Positions 1 through 10,152 of a stretch of 64,000 nt of DNA are shown here, piece by piece. The stretch comes from Phytophthora quininea (lineage: Eukaryota; Oomycota; Peronosporomycetes; Peronosporales; Peronosporaceae), in the NCBI GenBank assembly GCA_011947345.1, contig JAAVTG010000359.1, forward strand, positions 62,001-126,000, in the 5' to 3' direction. Position numbers and translations under genes: made by a program. Under the pieces are notes generated by a model. The model was not told the origin of the DNA. It worked only from the letters and a program-made list of their open reading frames with translations, and did no database searches. How positions within the stretch are numbered: the stretch's first letter is position 1; each line of letters begins with the position of its first letter.

Positions 1-21
1 ATAGAACCACCCTCGTTGTCC

Positions 22-890
22 ATGAACCGCTGCATCGACCACACCCTGCTAAAGGTGAATCCGTCTACCGTATCGCTGAGCTCTATCGATATCTAACCAT
101 CCCTGGGTGATCTTAGGCCGACGCCGAGCCGTCGCAGGTCAAGACGCTGTGCCAGGAAGCTGCCCAGTACTCCTTCATGTCGGTCTGCGTCAACTCATCG
201 TACACTTCGCTAGCTCGCAAGGTGCGTCAGGCAAAAGTCTGCAACACTGACGAGATTTCGTAGCGCTGATTCTTTGAGGTGCCCGGTAGACGCTCGACGA
301 GCTGGAGGGATCGACCCGCGTCAAGGTGTGCTGTGTGGTGGGCTTCCCGCTGGGCGCCATGAGCCCCGCGGCCAAAGCGTTCGAGGCCAAGGAGGCTCTT
401 TCCGCCGGCGCGGAGGAGATCGACACGGTGATCAACGTCGGCCGCATGATCGCCGGCGAGCACGACTTTGTGCTGCGGGACATTGCCGCCGTCGTGAGCG
501 TGTGCAAGGAGCGCGACGCCGTCAGCAAGGTCATCCTGGAGACGGCGCTGCTGACGACCGAGCAGCTTCGAAAGGCCAGCGAGCTGGCGATCGCTGCGGG
601 CGCCGACTTTATCAAGACATCCACAGGTTTCTCCACGCGCGGTGAGTACTCTCGTCATTCACGAAGGGGTGGCCATAACTAAACTTGTTGCTATTGCTGC
701 AGGAGCGAGCGAGGAGGACGTGAAGCTCATGGCCAGCATCGCCAAGCCCGCGGGAAAGCAAGTGAAGGCCAGTGGGGGCATCCGCTCGGCCGAGGACGCC
801 AAGAAGATGATTGCAGCGGGAGCCACGCGTCTTGGCTGCAGCGCCGGCGTCAAGATCATGCAGGGCGAGACCAGCACGGACAACTATTAG
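22..890 (+). CDS. deoC: Deoxyribose-phosphate aldolase (DERA), four exons
   Basis: Class I aldolase cleaving 2-deoxyribose-5-phosphate to glyceraldehyde-3-phosphate and acetaldehyde in deoxynucleoside catabolism. Exons are 22-54, 117-221, 290-641 and 703-890, all with GT/AG borders in phase. The spliced protein of about 220 residues matches the short bacterial-type DeoC from end to end: IDHTLLK near the N-terminus, VVGFPLGA, the KVILET strand, the Schiff-base lysine in [12 protein letters not shown], the phosphate-binding KASGGIRS loop, and the usual end in TDNY. The start at 22 gives [11 protein letters not shown]; only 21 bases precede it, so an upstream exon or a few extra residues cannot be excluded. 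No frameshift is needed. Identity is from motif recognition along the whole length. Confidence 0.93.
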
Positions 891-1061
891 AACATGGCTA
901 CATTTTGACGATGTAATGTCATTTTCGTACTTAATATGGCATCGCTTTGTGATTGGTCAATCGCATGATCGCGTAATCGCTGGACGCTCAAAAGTGTCTC
1001 GTGTCGGTCTCCATTCTCCTATTGACGCAGTGTACAGCGGCAGCGAGCTCTTCCGTCGACC

Positions 1062-1867
1062 ATGTTCACCGGAATCATCGAGGAAATGGGCACGGTCGTG
1101 TCCATGCAGGAGCGGGACGACCTGCTGCTGTGGAACGGCGAGCGCGGCACCGGATTCGAGCTGGTGGTGCAGGTGCAGCTAGCTCTGGAGGGCGCCTACT
1201 TGGGCTGCAGCATCGCCATCAACGGCACGTGTCTGACGGCCACCAACATCGAGTCGGACCGCGTGGCCTTCGGCGTCGCGCCCGAGACGTACGTGGCAGT
1301 GCATTGAATGGACTTGCAGTCCTGTTAACCTCAGCTGACGGTGCTTTATCCGTTTTGACAGACTGCGCCGCACCAACTTAGGGGAGCTCAAGCCTGGCGA
1401 CAAGGTCAACGTCGAGCGCAGCATGGGCGTGGACGCGCGCAACAGCGGACACTTCGTGCAGGGCCACGTGGACGGTGTAGGCTCCATCTTGTCCTTCAGC
1501 CGGGAGGACGACTCGCTCTGGGTCAAGATTTCTACCGCCCCCGATCCTACGCGACATCGTGACCAAGGGCTACATCGCCATCGACGGTACCAGCCTCACA
1601 GTGTGCGAGGTGGACCGCAAGAGTGGCTGGTTCTCCATCATGCTCATCTCGCACACGCAGAACCACATTATCCTGCCGCTCAAGAAGGTGGGAGACCATG
1701 TCAACCTGGAGCCGGACGTGCTGGGCAAATACGCCGCGCGCTCCATGGGCGCCGTGCTCGAGCGGGTCGACACTGTGGAAAGCCAACTCAAACTCACGCA
1801 GCGCGCGACGGTAGCACTGGCCGTGGTGACTGCTGCGCTGGTTGGAGTCCTCGCTCTTCGGAAGTAG
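1062..1867 (+). CDS. RIB5: Riboflavin synthase with hydrophobic C-terminal tail
   Basis: Catalyses the dismutation of two 6,7-dimethyl-8-ribityllumazine molecules to riboflavin. The N-terminal MFTGIIEE signature is intact. Two lumazine-binding half-domains follow: GCSIAINGTCLT and SGHFVQGHVDG in the first, GYIAIDGTSLT and SHTQNHI in the second. One intron at 1289-1361 (GTACGT..CAG) joins VAPET to LRRTNLGELKPGD in phase. A missing base near 1541-1545 is needed to join VKISTAPE to LRDIVTKGY, otherwise the frame stays open into noncoding sequence. After the second domain the chain ends in about 17 hydrophobic residues followed by LRK, which resembles a tail-anchor membrane segment and is not a feature of bacterial or yeast enzymes. 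It lies 171 bp after the aldolase, same strand. Confidence 0.9.
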
Positions 1868-1973
1868 TAGCCTGCGTTGATGCAATATAGGTAGCTTTGT
1901 GTTTTGGAAATACACGCCCAGCAACTAGACGGGTGGGGAGGAGTGTTCGATTATCCTGAGGAAAGCAAGTTCG

Positions 1974-4499
1974 CTATGACTCCAGTTTCGACTGGAAGAC
2001 GCCGCCGGCGAGCAGCAGGTTGCGTGGCGTGAACTGGACTCGGTACATTGGCGTCTGTTTGGAGCGTAGCGTCTTCAGTAAGAACCGAGACGACGGGAGC
2101 TCCTGCACTTCACCTGGCCGAACCATCGGCACGGGCTTTACAAATCGAGTCCGACCTGGGAGCTGGGGCCCTGTCGGGTGCGTCGACGCGCTTCCATTTG
2201 ACGAACTCAAGTGCATGTCAGCTAAAGCTCCAGACAGTCCCGAAGAGTACGTCGTCGGCTTCTCCGTGAGCGCCTTCATATCCCAGAGGCGTACTGTCGA
2301 GTCCATGCCGCCGCTTGCTAAGATCGAGCTCTCCTGACTAAAATCAAGCGACGTGACCATGGCCTTGTGGCCCGTGAGGGTCTCCAGTCGCTTACCAGCC
2401 TGCAGGTCCCAGATATTGATATACTGGTCTTCCCCGAGCTGGCAAGATATCGACCGTTGCGAGAGAAAGCGAGGCATTGAACCCCACGAAAGTGCCCCGT
2501 GAACACACGAACACACTTCCCGGATTGAACATCCCACAGCCGAACCGTCTTATCGCTGGAACCCGTGGCCAAGTAGTTGTGGTTCGGGTGGAAGCGAACG
2601 CAGTCCACGTCCGATAAGTGCCCGGCGAAGACACGCAGAGGTGTCATGTGGTCTGTACTCCACAGACGCGCCGTTCGATCCATCGAGCAAGACGCAAAGT
2701 AATATCCTAGAGGCGCAAACGCTACGTCCCATACGGGAGCTCCCAAGTGGGATCGATAGACGACCAAGTTGCTTTTCGCGGCCAGACTCCACAGTCTCAC
2801 CGTCGAATCCGCAGAAGCCGTGAGGGCGAAGCGATTGTCGGGCGAGAAGCTCGCGCCGTACACAGCGCTCGAATGGCCTCGCAACACGGCCGTTTTCTCT
2901 TCTTCTTCCGCCTCCGTGTACGTGGGTCCCGTACTTCCTCGATAAGCCGATCCAGTTGCTGTTCCCAGTGGTTGATCGTCGTTGCGCCAGACACGGAACG
3001 AAGCGTCATCGCACGCGGCACCTACCATCGTTACGTCCTCGCTGAAGCACATGTTGTTGATGTGCGCCGCCGAGTTTAATAGAGTGAAGCACAGTGCTGA
3101 TGGAAGCGCGCTCCGACTAACTGGTGCGCGAACTTGCAGGTCTTCCATGATGTGCTCTTTCATTGCAGCAGGAACGCGCAGCACCAACTTCTCCATGATC
3201 TCGGCGTTAAAGGGATTTCTCCGATCTGGCAGAGGACCAGTCTCCTCCAGGAGCTCTTTCTTCCCTGCTAGACCGTCACTGGACAGCTTTACGCGCTTGT
3301 GTTTGCGGTGCGCCTCTGCGTTGGCTCCAGCCTTGTCCCCTGGGGACTTTGCTTTATCTCCCGCTTTTGAGCTGGCATCAGTAGCATTGGCTGCATTCTT
3401 TTTGTCTCCATCAGCTACCCCCTCTGTGGCAGCCCCAGCTGCAGTTCCGTTGCTCGCGCCTTCTTTTCCAGGCAAGATCGCTTCCTCTCCGTCTTCTCCT
3501 TCCGGTGTGGGCACTTTTCTTTCTGGCAAGACGCCCCAATTCACTGGGATAGCGTTCAAATCTTGCAGTGTTCCTGTTGTGCCTGTGCTGGTGCCGCCCG
3601 CAGCACGTACCATGTAGTCTACGTTGTAAGGTCCTGTGGTCGCGGGCACGGCAATTTCGCTGTCGCTTGGGTTTTCCGACGCCACTACAGCCTGCGCCAG
3701 TTCGTCTGAGGTTTTATATCCACTCGCAGGGTCCTGTGTCGGCTCTAAATTGTTCAAAACCCCAGCGTCTCCACTTGTGGGGGCGTCCTGAAGCTGCTGG
3801 ATCTGAATTCCTGGCTGATTGGACGTCACCACTAAATTCACTCGCTCGTTGACGATCGCGAGCAGCAGAAAGAGCTTCTCCTGACTCAAGAACGTGTTGA
3901 GCAGCTCAAATGACAGCAGACTCATCTCGACGTTGAATTTGCTGTGCAGCACCTCGCGCACGTACTCGTTTTCTTGCAGATGCTGCGGCGAAAACACCAG
4001 GCCCAAAATGCGCAGCTCCTCGAGGTGCAGCCGTGCGTGGTCAGCCTCGTATTTCCGGAAGAATTGTCTGGCTGCTCCGCCGAAGCCTTTGGCCACGAGC
4101 TCCAGGAAGCAGTGCACGAACAGCGGGAAGGCCACAGCGTGCAGCTCGCTCCTGTACATGTCCAGCGAGTTGCAAATCCAGTCCAAAAGCTGTCCGTACG
4201 CTTCGTCGTAAGCCTGCGGGTCTCCGCCGGTCAGGCCGTAAAATAGCTGCCCATGCACTGTCAGTCAAACATGTCTGATGGAAATGGAAGTCAATTACAA
4301 CACGCACCAAGTGGTTGGCGGCGCAGGCCTCGGTGGTGAGCCCTAACTGCCGCGCGTACTTGTGCACGCTGGCGCCCTCTCCACTGTCGTCTCCAAGCAG
4401 TCGGCGGCGCTGTTGCTCCGTATCGGCTTGAACAGGGTCACCGCCCTTCGATACCTGATAGCCTCGCGACCGCAAGTACTTGAGCAGCAGCTCGTCCAT
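1974..4499 (-). CDS. TAF5: TAF5, WD40 subunit of TFIID
   Basis: TFIID (and in many eukaryotes SAGA) scaffold subunit. The chain starts with a LisH-like helix (MDELLLKYLRSRGY), then the NTD2 alpha-helical domain typical of TAF5 (YPLFVH-type segment FPLFVHCFLELV and the following FSPQHL region), a long Ala/Lys-rich linker, and a C-terminal propeller with at least six WD40 repeats (LTASADSTVRLWS, ASCSMDRTARLWS, ATGSSDKTVRLWD, INIWDL, ASGGMDSTVRLWD). ATG at 4499 is chosen because the frame upstream lacks a conserved domain and starts only from GTG. An intron lies at about 4258-4310; the exact donor is ambiguous. One missing base near 2436 (run of G) is required to continue from YLASSG into EDQYINIWDL. 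An essential gene, so the break is probably a consensus error. Confidence 0.92.
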
Positions 4500-5247
4500 G
4501 ACGGTGCTGTCCGGGCCCGAGGCGGAGGGTGACGCCAGCGCCAGCGGAGACGGGTGCGGTCTGCTGCCTGGCGACGCGAGCACGCGGGGGACACGCCTCG
4601 GGGCGTCGCACTCGACGGCATCGGTGGCGGATTCCCGGCAAAAGCAAGAATGACGGACGGCAGTGGATATGACTGATCAATCTATCTGCGACGCGCGCCG
4701 ACGAACAACTCGAAGCAACGAGAGCTGTGCGCCTTGTTCTAGTTCGTGTGCGCTTGTTGGTGCAGATTGTGCCGAGCATAGAGAACGGGTGAGGCGTCGA
4801 ACCAACTTGCTACAAGTCCGGACGGCGTTTAGCTTCAGGGTGACCATTGCTGTGTTCGTCACGAGTGTCCTCGGCATCGCAAAAATTGCCGTGGGGACCG
4901 CAACTGGCTGAGTTCTGATCTCCACTCGCTTGGCGCTTTGCTTTCCTACATGGCGGCGGTGCTGCCGAGTTTGCTGAGCTTTGATGGCGGTCTGTGCTTG
5001 GAGGTGACAGCCTTAACTACGAAATAACATCTTCAGGTGGTGGCCGTGGTGTAGTACCAAAGTTGTGAATGCCAAGCGCTGGTGTGCGTGGCTGATGCGC
5101 AGTGGTCGCTTTGGGGACCAAGAGCAAGATCCCGCTGCTGATTTCGAAGCCAGGTAGCGTTGTGGAATATGAGAGGAGGCTCCCGCTTCAAGACCAAGGA
5201 ACTAGCTCGTCGAGCTGCCTCAGTTTCGATTTCACTCGGTCCGCCAA
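4500..5247. other. Intergenic region between divergent TAF5 and SGL1
   Basis: About 750 bp between two divergently oriented start codons. It must hold both promoters. I see no convincing open frame, repeat or RNA gene; open stretches on either strand have no recognisable protein content. Confidence 0.6.
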
Positions 5248-6369
5248 ATGGTCTCCGCACTCTGCTGCTCGTCGACGTCGACCGATCAAGACCCACAGCT
5301 CTTCAAGAAGCGGATGCTTAATCCGCTGCGACTGCTGCTCCCAGGCAAACTGCTCTGGAAATGGATCGCCCATCGACTCCACTTGACGCGCAGGAGCGGC
5401 ACCGACGACATCTACGAGGAGCGGATGGCGTCGCTGCTGGTCAGTGGTCTCATGCATGGCAACAGCCCGCGCTTCCGCCCTCGAGACCAGACGCTCTACT
5501 TTGTCGATGTGTTTGGCAAGAAGGTTCTGCGCTACTCGCTGGCTACCGAGGACGTCGGCGTCGTATACGAAGACATCGACGACTTCGTCTCTGCGATCGC
5601 GTGGCTGCCCGACGGTCGGATGCTGATCCTGCGCACCAAGTGCAGGCAGGTGCTGGTGCTCGACCAGACATCCAGCTGCGTCGAGCTGTACGCGGACGTG
5701 TCTGCTGTCACGCAGTTCCGAGCGAACGACCTGGTGGTCGCAGCTTCGGGGCGCGTGTATCTAAGCAACGCCGGCTTCGACCTCGCCAAGATGGCAAACT
5801 GCTGCACGACGACGCTGGTGAGTATCAGTCCAGACGACCAAACGGTCCGAGTCGAAGCTACCGATCTCTTACTGCCCAATGGGATGGTCTTCACCCCTGA
5901 CGGCAAAACTCTGATCGTTGGGGAGACGCTAGCTGGTCGTTTGACGGCTTTCGACGTGGCGCGGGGCGGTGAATTAGAGAATCGCCGGGTGTGGGCCAAT
6001 GTAGGCACGTTGCTCGGCGGCATCAGCCTTGACGCGGAAGGCTGCGTTTGGACCAGTGTGCCGCAAATTGGGGCCTACTCTGTAACCGGAGGGGCCCTGG
6101 TGCGCGTCAGGGAAGGCGGCAAAATTACTCGAGTGCTGGGGTTCCAGCGCAACGGCATTTCCCGGCGCGTTCACGCTTGCACGCTCGGCTTCGACGCGAC
6201 GGGGAGAGTCCCGCAGCTTTATTTCGTCGAGTCGATCGCCTGCAAGGAGACCGACGTGTTGATACAAGGACATCGCTCCGCTCGGCAAAATAGCATGCTG
6301 AAACGTGTGCAAGTCTCGATCGGACCTGCGGTAGCGCCAACGAACCAAAACTACTGCGGAGGCTACTGA
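5248..6369 (+). CDS. SMP-30/gluconolactonase-like beta-propeller protein, SGL1 (divergent copy)
   Basis: 373-residue protein of the SMP-30/gluconolactonase/LRE-like family, a six-bladed propeller fold that in characterised members hydrolyses lactones or esters using one divalent metal. The frame is intact from ATG to stop. Landmarks shared with the three copies downstream: FRANDLVV, LLPNGMVFTPDGKTLIVGET, LTAFDVARGGEL, LDAEGCVWTSVPQ and the terminal NQNYCGGY. Two positions differ at expected metal ligands: the usual GEGPRF motif is GNSPRF, and the usual DGICLDAEG motif is GGISLDAEG, so catalysis is doubtful. An N-terminal segment rich in Leu/Lys/Arg (LNPLRLLLPGKLLWKW) could associate with membrane. 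It is convergent with the START/FYVE gene that ends 121 bp away. Substrate unknown. Confidence 0.82.
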   Translation: MVSALCCSSTSTDQDPQLFKKRMLNPLRLLLPGKLLWKWIAHRLHLTRRSGTDDIYEERMASLLVSGLMHGNSPRFRPRDQTLYFVDVFGKKVLRYSLATEDVGVVYEDIDDFVSAIAWLPDGRMLILRTKCRQVLVLDQTSSCVELYADVSAVTQFRANDLVVAASGRVYLSNAGFDLAKMANCCTTTLVSISPDDQTVRVEATDLLLPNGMVFTPDGKTLIVGETLAGRLTAFDVARGGELENRRVWANVGTLLGGISLDAEGCVWTSVPQIGAYSVTGGALVRVREGGKITRVLGFQRNGISRRVHACTLGFDATGRVPQLYFVESIACKETDVLIQGHRSARQNSMLKRVQVSIGPAVAPTNQNYCGGY

Positions 6370-6490
6370 TGGAGCGAAAACTGCGTTTTGAAGGTTAGCA
6401 AAGCTGCTTAATTCATTACTGGGCCGGTGGTTCTTGTGGATCTCCCTCACCTTCCGACGGGCGAGGCGCTGTGGCAAGAGCTTCAGGCTC

Positions 6491-7888
6491 TTACATGATG
6501 GCGGAGATCGCTTTTGTTGCTCGGTCCAAGAAAGCGTATCCTCGCGTGGACTGCTCTTCGGAGGGTCGTACGGATGTCTGTGCGATGTGGACCTCATCGA
6601 GGACGGCGCTCTTCTCGATGGATGCCACCTCTCCTCGAGGAACATACCGGTACATTGACGCTGGGTCTTCCAGTGCTCGCTCCTCGAGTGCGACCCGTCG
6701 AGCGTTAGTCTGCGTTGCGGTGTGGACGCAGCGTGTGCACAAGTCCAGGGTCTTTTGCATGACTGTGAACGAGGCATGGTCAGGCTTGACGAAGTTGAGC
6801 TTCTGTGAGACGTGGCAACGATGGCACATGCGCTTGGTGCAGATCCGACATTCGTGAACCTTGTGGGTCAAAGTGTTGTGCAGCTCGCGAGTGCAGACAC
6901 TGCACACCGCGTCGTTCCGTTGGGCAGCGAAACCTGGCGAGTTGATTTGGGCCGTCGACAGTAACCAGTTGATTTTGCGCTTGCGAGCGCATCTGGCAGC
7001 CCTGCGCACGGAGCCGGCCGCCTCGATCGTCGCAAACGAAGCCACACTAGCAGGGACGTCTCCAGCGAGGTCCACGAACGCCTTCGCGAACACTTCGACG
7101 GTGCCCCTGGACTTCTGGCGGAAGAGTTGGTAGATGGTCACCTTGCCGCGGGTAAGCTTGCGTCCTGGCAGTACGGGCGCGCCGCGAATCTCCACGGAGT
7201 GCAGGATTTGGTACCCGATGCGCTGTCCCGTGGATGGACTTTTGGTCATTCCCGTCGCCTCCAGGTACACGAAGTCACGACACCGCCACACCGGCTTGGA
7301 CTTTGTCAGAGCACTGTTGACTTCCCACTTGATCTGCAGGCCGTGGAAGGGGTCACTGGGCGTTGACTCCTCCAAAGTGGCCAGCGTGGCGAAGTCTTCG
7401 ACGTCGTTGCCCGAGTAGGACGACTTGATCCGAGTCAACTCGTCGCTCTGACTCACCAGGCCGTACATGAGATCGTCGAGCTCGCACTCGACCGTTCCCA
7501 TCCAGACCATCTTTGCGTTTTCCTTGGGTTCTGCCGGGTATTGACTGTCCGTTGTGTAGCGGGTCGATGCACGGAGGAGCTCAGGGCCGACACTTCTCGA
7601 CAGCAGGTCGCCGACTCGAGATGTGTCGATGATATCGCCGAGTGATCGAGCCTTTCGCTTCTGACGCTTAATCTCTTCGCGCGCGAGCAGGTCCTGATAG
7701 ACGACGACGTTCTCCTTCCGCTTGACGGGTTTCCACCTAGTGGCGCTGGGCAGACCTGTCTTGGACGCTGTGACGTGCTCGTAGTCGAGTAGAGTTTCGT
7801 TGACGCACTGCTTTGCCAACTGGCGCATCGATCGACACTCGCGGTCCGAGAGCATGAGAGGGGTCTTGAAAGGACAAGTCGAGAGCAT
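6491..7888 (-). CDS. START-like lipid-binding + FYVE-like zinc-finger protein 1
   Basis: Start at 7888 (MLSTCPF) is chosen because the paralogues begin M-x-FPL..PF; an in-frame ATG at 7966 would add 26 residues. The chain has an N-terminal helical segment ending RWKPVKRKENVVVYQD, then a START-like domain of about 200 residues (MVWMGTVECELDDLMYGLV, DPFHGLQIKWEV, CRDFVYLEATGMT, GYQILHSVEI, VTIYQLFRQKS, FVDLAGDVPASV), and a zinc finger with four CxxC pairs (CSVC, CRIC, CHRC, CTRC). START domains bind lipids in a deep pocket; FYVE fingers bind PI3P on endosomes, but the RRHHCR basic motif is degenerate here (KVHECR). Uninterrupted frame. First of five tandem minus-strand copies. Ligand unknown. 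Confidence 0.8.
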   Translation of the reverse strand: MLSTCPFKTPLMLSDRECRSMRQLAKQCVNETLLDYEHVTASKTGLPSATRWKPVKRKENVVVYQDLLAREEIKRQKRKARSLGDIIDTSRVGDLLSRSVGPELLRASTRYTTDSQYPAEPKENAKMVWMGTVECELDDLMYGLVSQSDELTRIKSSYSGNDVEDFATLATLEESTPSDPFHGLQIKWEVNSALTKSKPVWRCRDFVYLEATGMTKSPSTGQRIGYQILHSVEIRGAPVLPGRKLTRGKVTIYQLFRQKSRGTVEVFAKAFVDLAGDVPASVASFATIEAAGSVRRAARCARKRKINWLLSTAQINSPGFAAQRNDAVCSVCTRELHNTLTHKVHECRICTKRMCHRCHVSQKLNFVKPDHASFTVMQKTLDLCTRCVHTATQTNARRVALEERALEDPASMYRYVPRGEVASIEKSAVLDEVHIAQTSVRPSEEQSTRGYAFLDRATKAISAIM

Positions 7889-8547
7889 GGTCGCTACAAT
7901 CTGCGAGTATATCAAGTCCGCTTTGAGCTTGGCGCAGCAAGATGGAGAATGAGTTTCGGTGAGCATGGTTTACCAAGATCGCCACGAGTTCTCGGCGGCT
8001 GGCGGCCAATCAGCTCGACAGATCGCGCAGCTTCTCACTGCAGACGGCATTGGTATGTGGAGCTGGGACGCTCGCTAGCGTCGACGTCTGGGTCGATCGT
8101 ATGCGGCTTCAAGCGGGATCAACTTCTGCCAGCAGAATTTGGCGCTCACGACTTCATGTTAGCCACCAACACAAGGCTTGGAGCTTGTCACGCGACAAAC
8201 TCTTCCACCATACCGCATGCCACAGATGGGCGACCGCAGGCTGTTGTTTGTGAGTGGCCTGGCGATATTGCCCTCGCTACTGATTTGACTTGCCTTGCAG
8301 CTTTTGACTGGAGAGGAACCACGTTGCCACCAACCTCGCGTTGCATGCGAAAAAATACGCTCGACAGCGGTGATAGGGGCTCCCAGTAGAAATGACGACT
8401 GGTGTTGCCAACGTGACAGCGCTGCTGTAAAAGTTCACAGAGGTGAAGCATGCCATGGGAATTACGATGGATGAATTTCGCGTGTTACATCGACTCCATA
8501 CTCTACGAAGGCATCCACCACCGGCAGTCCCATATGAAAGCAGATAA
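7889..8547. other. Spacer between START/FYVE copies 1 and 2
   Basis: About 660 bp upstream of copy 1 and downstream of copy 2. No supportable gene. It should include the promoter of copy 1 next to 7888. Confidence 0.5.
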
Positions 8548-9794
8548 CTAGCTCGAAGACACCGTGGACAACGAGGGAACGCTTCGAGTGACTGCCGACT
8601 CATAGAAGATGGAGGTCGGGTTTTCAAGCGCCAGCTCGCCCAGCGCGACCGTGAGTGCGCTCATGTGAGCTGCCGTGTGCACACACCGCGTGCAAATGTC
8701 AATGTTCTTCCTGATGACACCTCGCGTCCGTCGGTTCAAAAGCTCAGGCGCTTGGGGATCCGGCACCGCGAGCAGATTCGACCCGAGCAAATGCGGCAGG
8801 CCTTGTTCATGAAGCCGAGCAAACTCTTGCTCAGATCCTTGGTGCAGACGCTGCAGAGATCGAGCGACGGCTTGCCGCTCTCGCACGGCTCCATGGTGTG
8901 AAGCAGCCACATGACCTTGTGTCTCTCAGCGCAGAAGGCTGCAAGGGTCAACGAGTTCATGGCATCGGCCGAAAACAGCGTCACAGATTGGGACGGCACT
9001 TCGCCCTGCAAGTCGCACAGCGCGCGAACATACACCTCGACGACCCCCTTGCTCTTCTGCCGGAAAATGTGGTAAAGCTCGAGTTTACCCCGCACCAGCT
9101 TGTATTCGGGCAGTTCTCGCACGCCAGGTAGGTCAAGCGAGTGGACGATGTGGTAGCCCATGCGCTCGCCTGTGGTGGGGGACTGGGTAATGCCTGAGCT
9201 CTCGAGGAAAACAAAGTCGCGTGGGCGGATGATCGGCTTGGCCATCAACGGACCCAAGTCGTTGACGGTCCACTTAATCTGCAAGCCTTCGAATGGCTTG
9301 TCGACGGTCCGTTCGGTGATCGACGCGAGCAAGAAGTAGTCGAGTCCGTTGTCCTCAACGTACGAAGACTTGACCTTCCACATGTCGGAGTTTTGGTTGA
9401 CGACTCCGAGCATGAGGTCGTCCAGGTCGCAATTGATGGTGCCGTACCACAAAACCTTCTGCAACGGGGCTTTCCCGGTGGTGGAGAGCGTTGGGGCTGG
9501 AGCCGGTGGAGGCATGACTGGGTCTTCTACTTCCGACGTCGGTTTGGTTGTACTGTTGGAGGCCTGGAGCGACACTGCGAGAGCGCATCGGTCTTGGTAG
9601 GCGGCCAGGTTCTCCTTTTTCTTGACCAGTTTCCAACGCTCGGTGTCGAGGACGCCGTTGCCCTGCACCAGCATCCGTTCATACTCGGCCATTGTCTCAG
9701 AGAGGATTCCGTCGGAGATGGACTTGATGGTCTCCTTCTCGCTATCGGCCAATTCCAGCGACTGGAAAGGGCACGCTGACAACGGGAACTTCAT
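8548..9794 (-). CDS. START-like + FYVE-like protein 2 (one frame break)
   Basis: Starts MKFPLSACPFQSLEL at 9794, the family-typical start. N-terminal helical part ends in RWKLVKKKENLAAYQD; a Pro/Ala/Thr linker follows; the START-like domain includes VLWYGTINCDLDDLMLGVV, KPFEGLQIKWTV, PRDFVFLESSGIT, GYHIVHSLDL and LYHIFRQKSKG. The zinc finger starts CSVC/CRIC/CSRC in one frame and ends in CTRC in the next; a missing base near 8740, just after KRLSF, separates them. Beyond the finger there is a short Ser/Thr-rich tail. Compared with copy 1 the finger again lacks the full RRHHCR patch (NKACRIC). The break position sits at an A/T-run, so it may be a consensus error. Confidence 0.78.
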
Positions 9795-10152
9795 GGCAGC
9801 GCTCTTGTTCTAGATGACGGCGAAGAGGCAGAAAGCAAAGTGACCGTGCGTGATGGAGACTGTAGGGGGTCCCAGCTGGCAACCGAGGCATATCAAGTCA
9901 TTGGAGGCTGCATAAGAGGCGAGTAGCGGCTGGGGCCCCTTGTCCTGGTCGGAGATAAGACGACTCGAACTTCCTTGTCATGTGTGTCAATGGATGATCG
10001 GACCACCTGGTAGCTCAGGACGACACCCTGTGCTCTCTAGATACAACAGCAAGACTCGGTTGATGGCAGAAAATAGCATCGACATCGAGTCCTTGAGTCC
10101 TCGAAGGCCATAAAGACCTATCAAGTGGCTTTAGCATCGCTCTCGTTGATTA
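9795..10152. other. Spacer between START/FYVE copies 2 and 3
   Basis: About 360 bp; promoter side of copy 2 and 3' side of copy 3. Nothing else recognisable. Confidence 0.5.
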
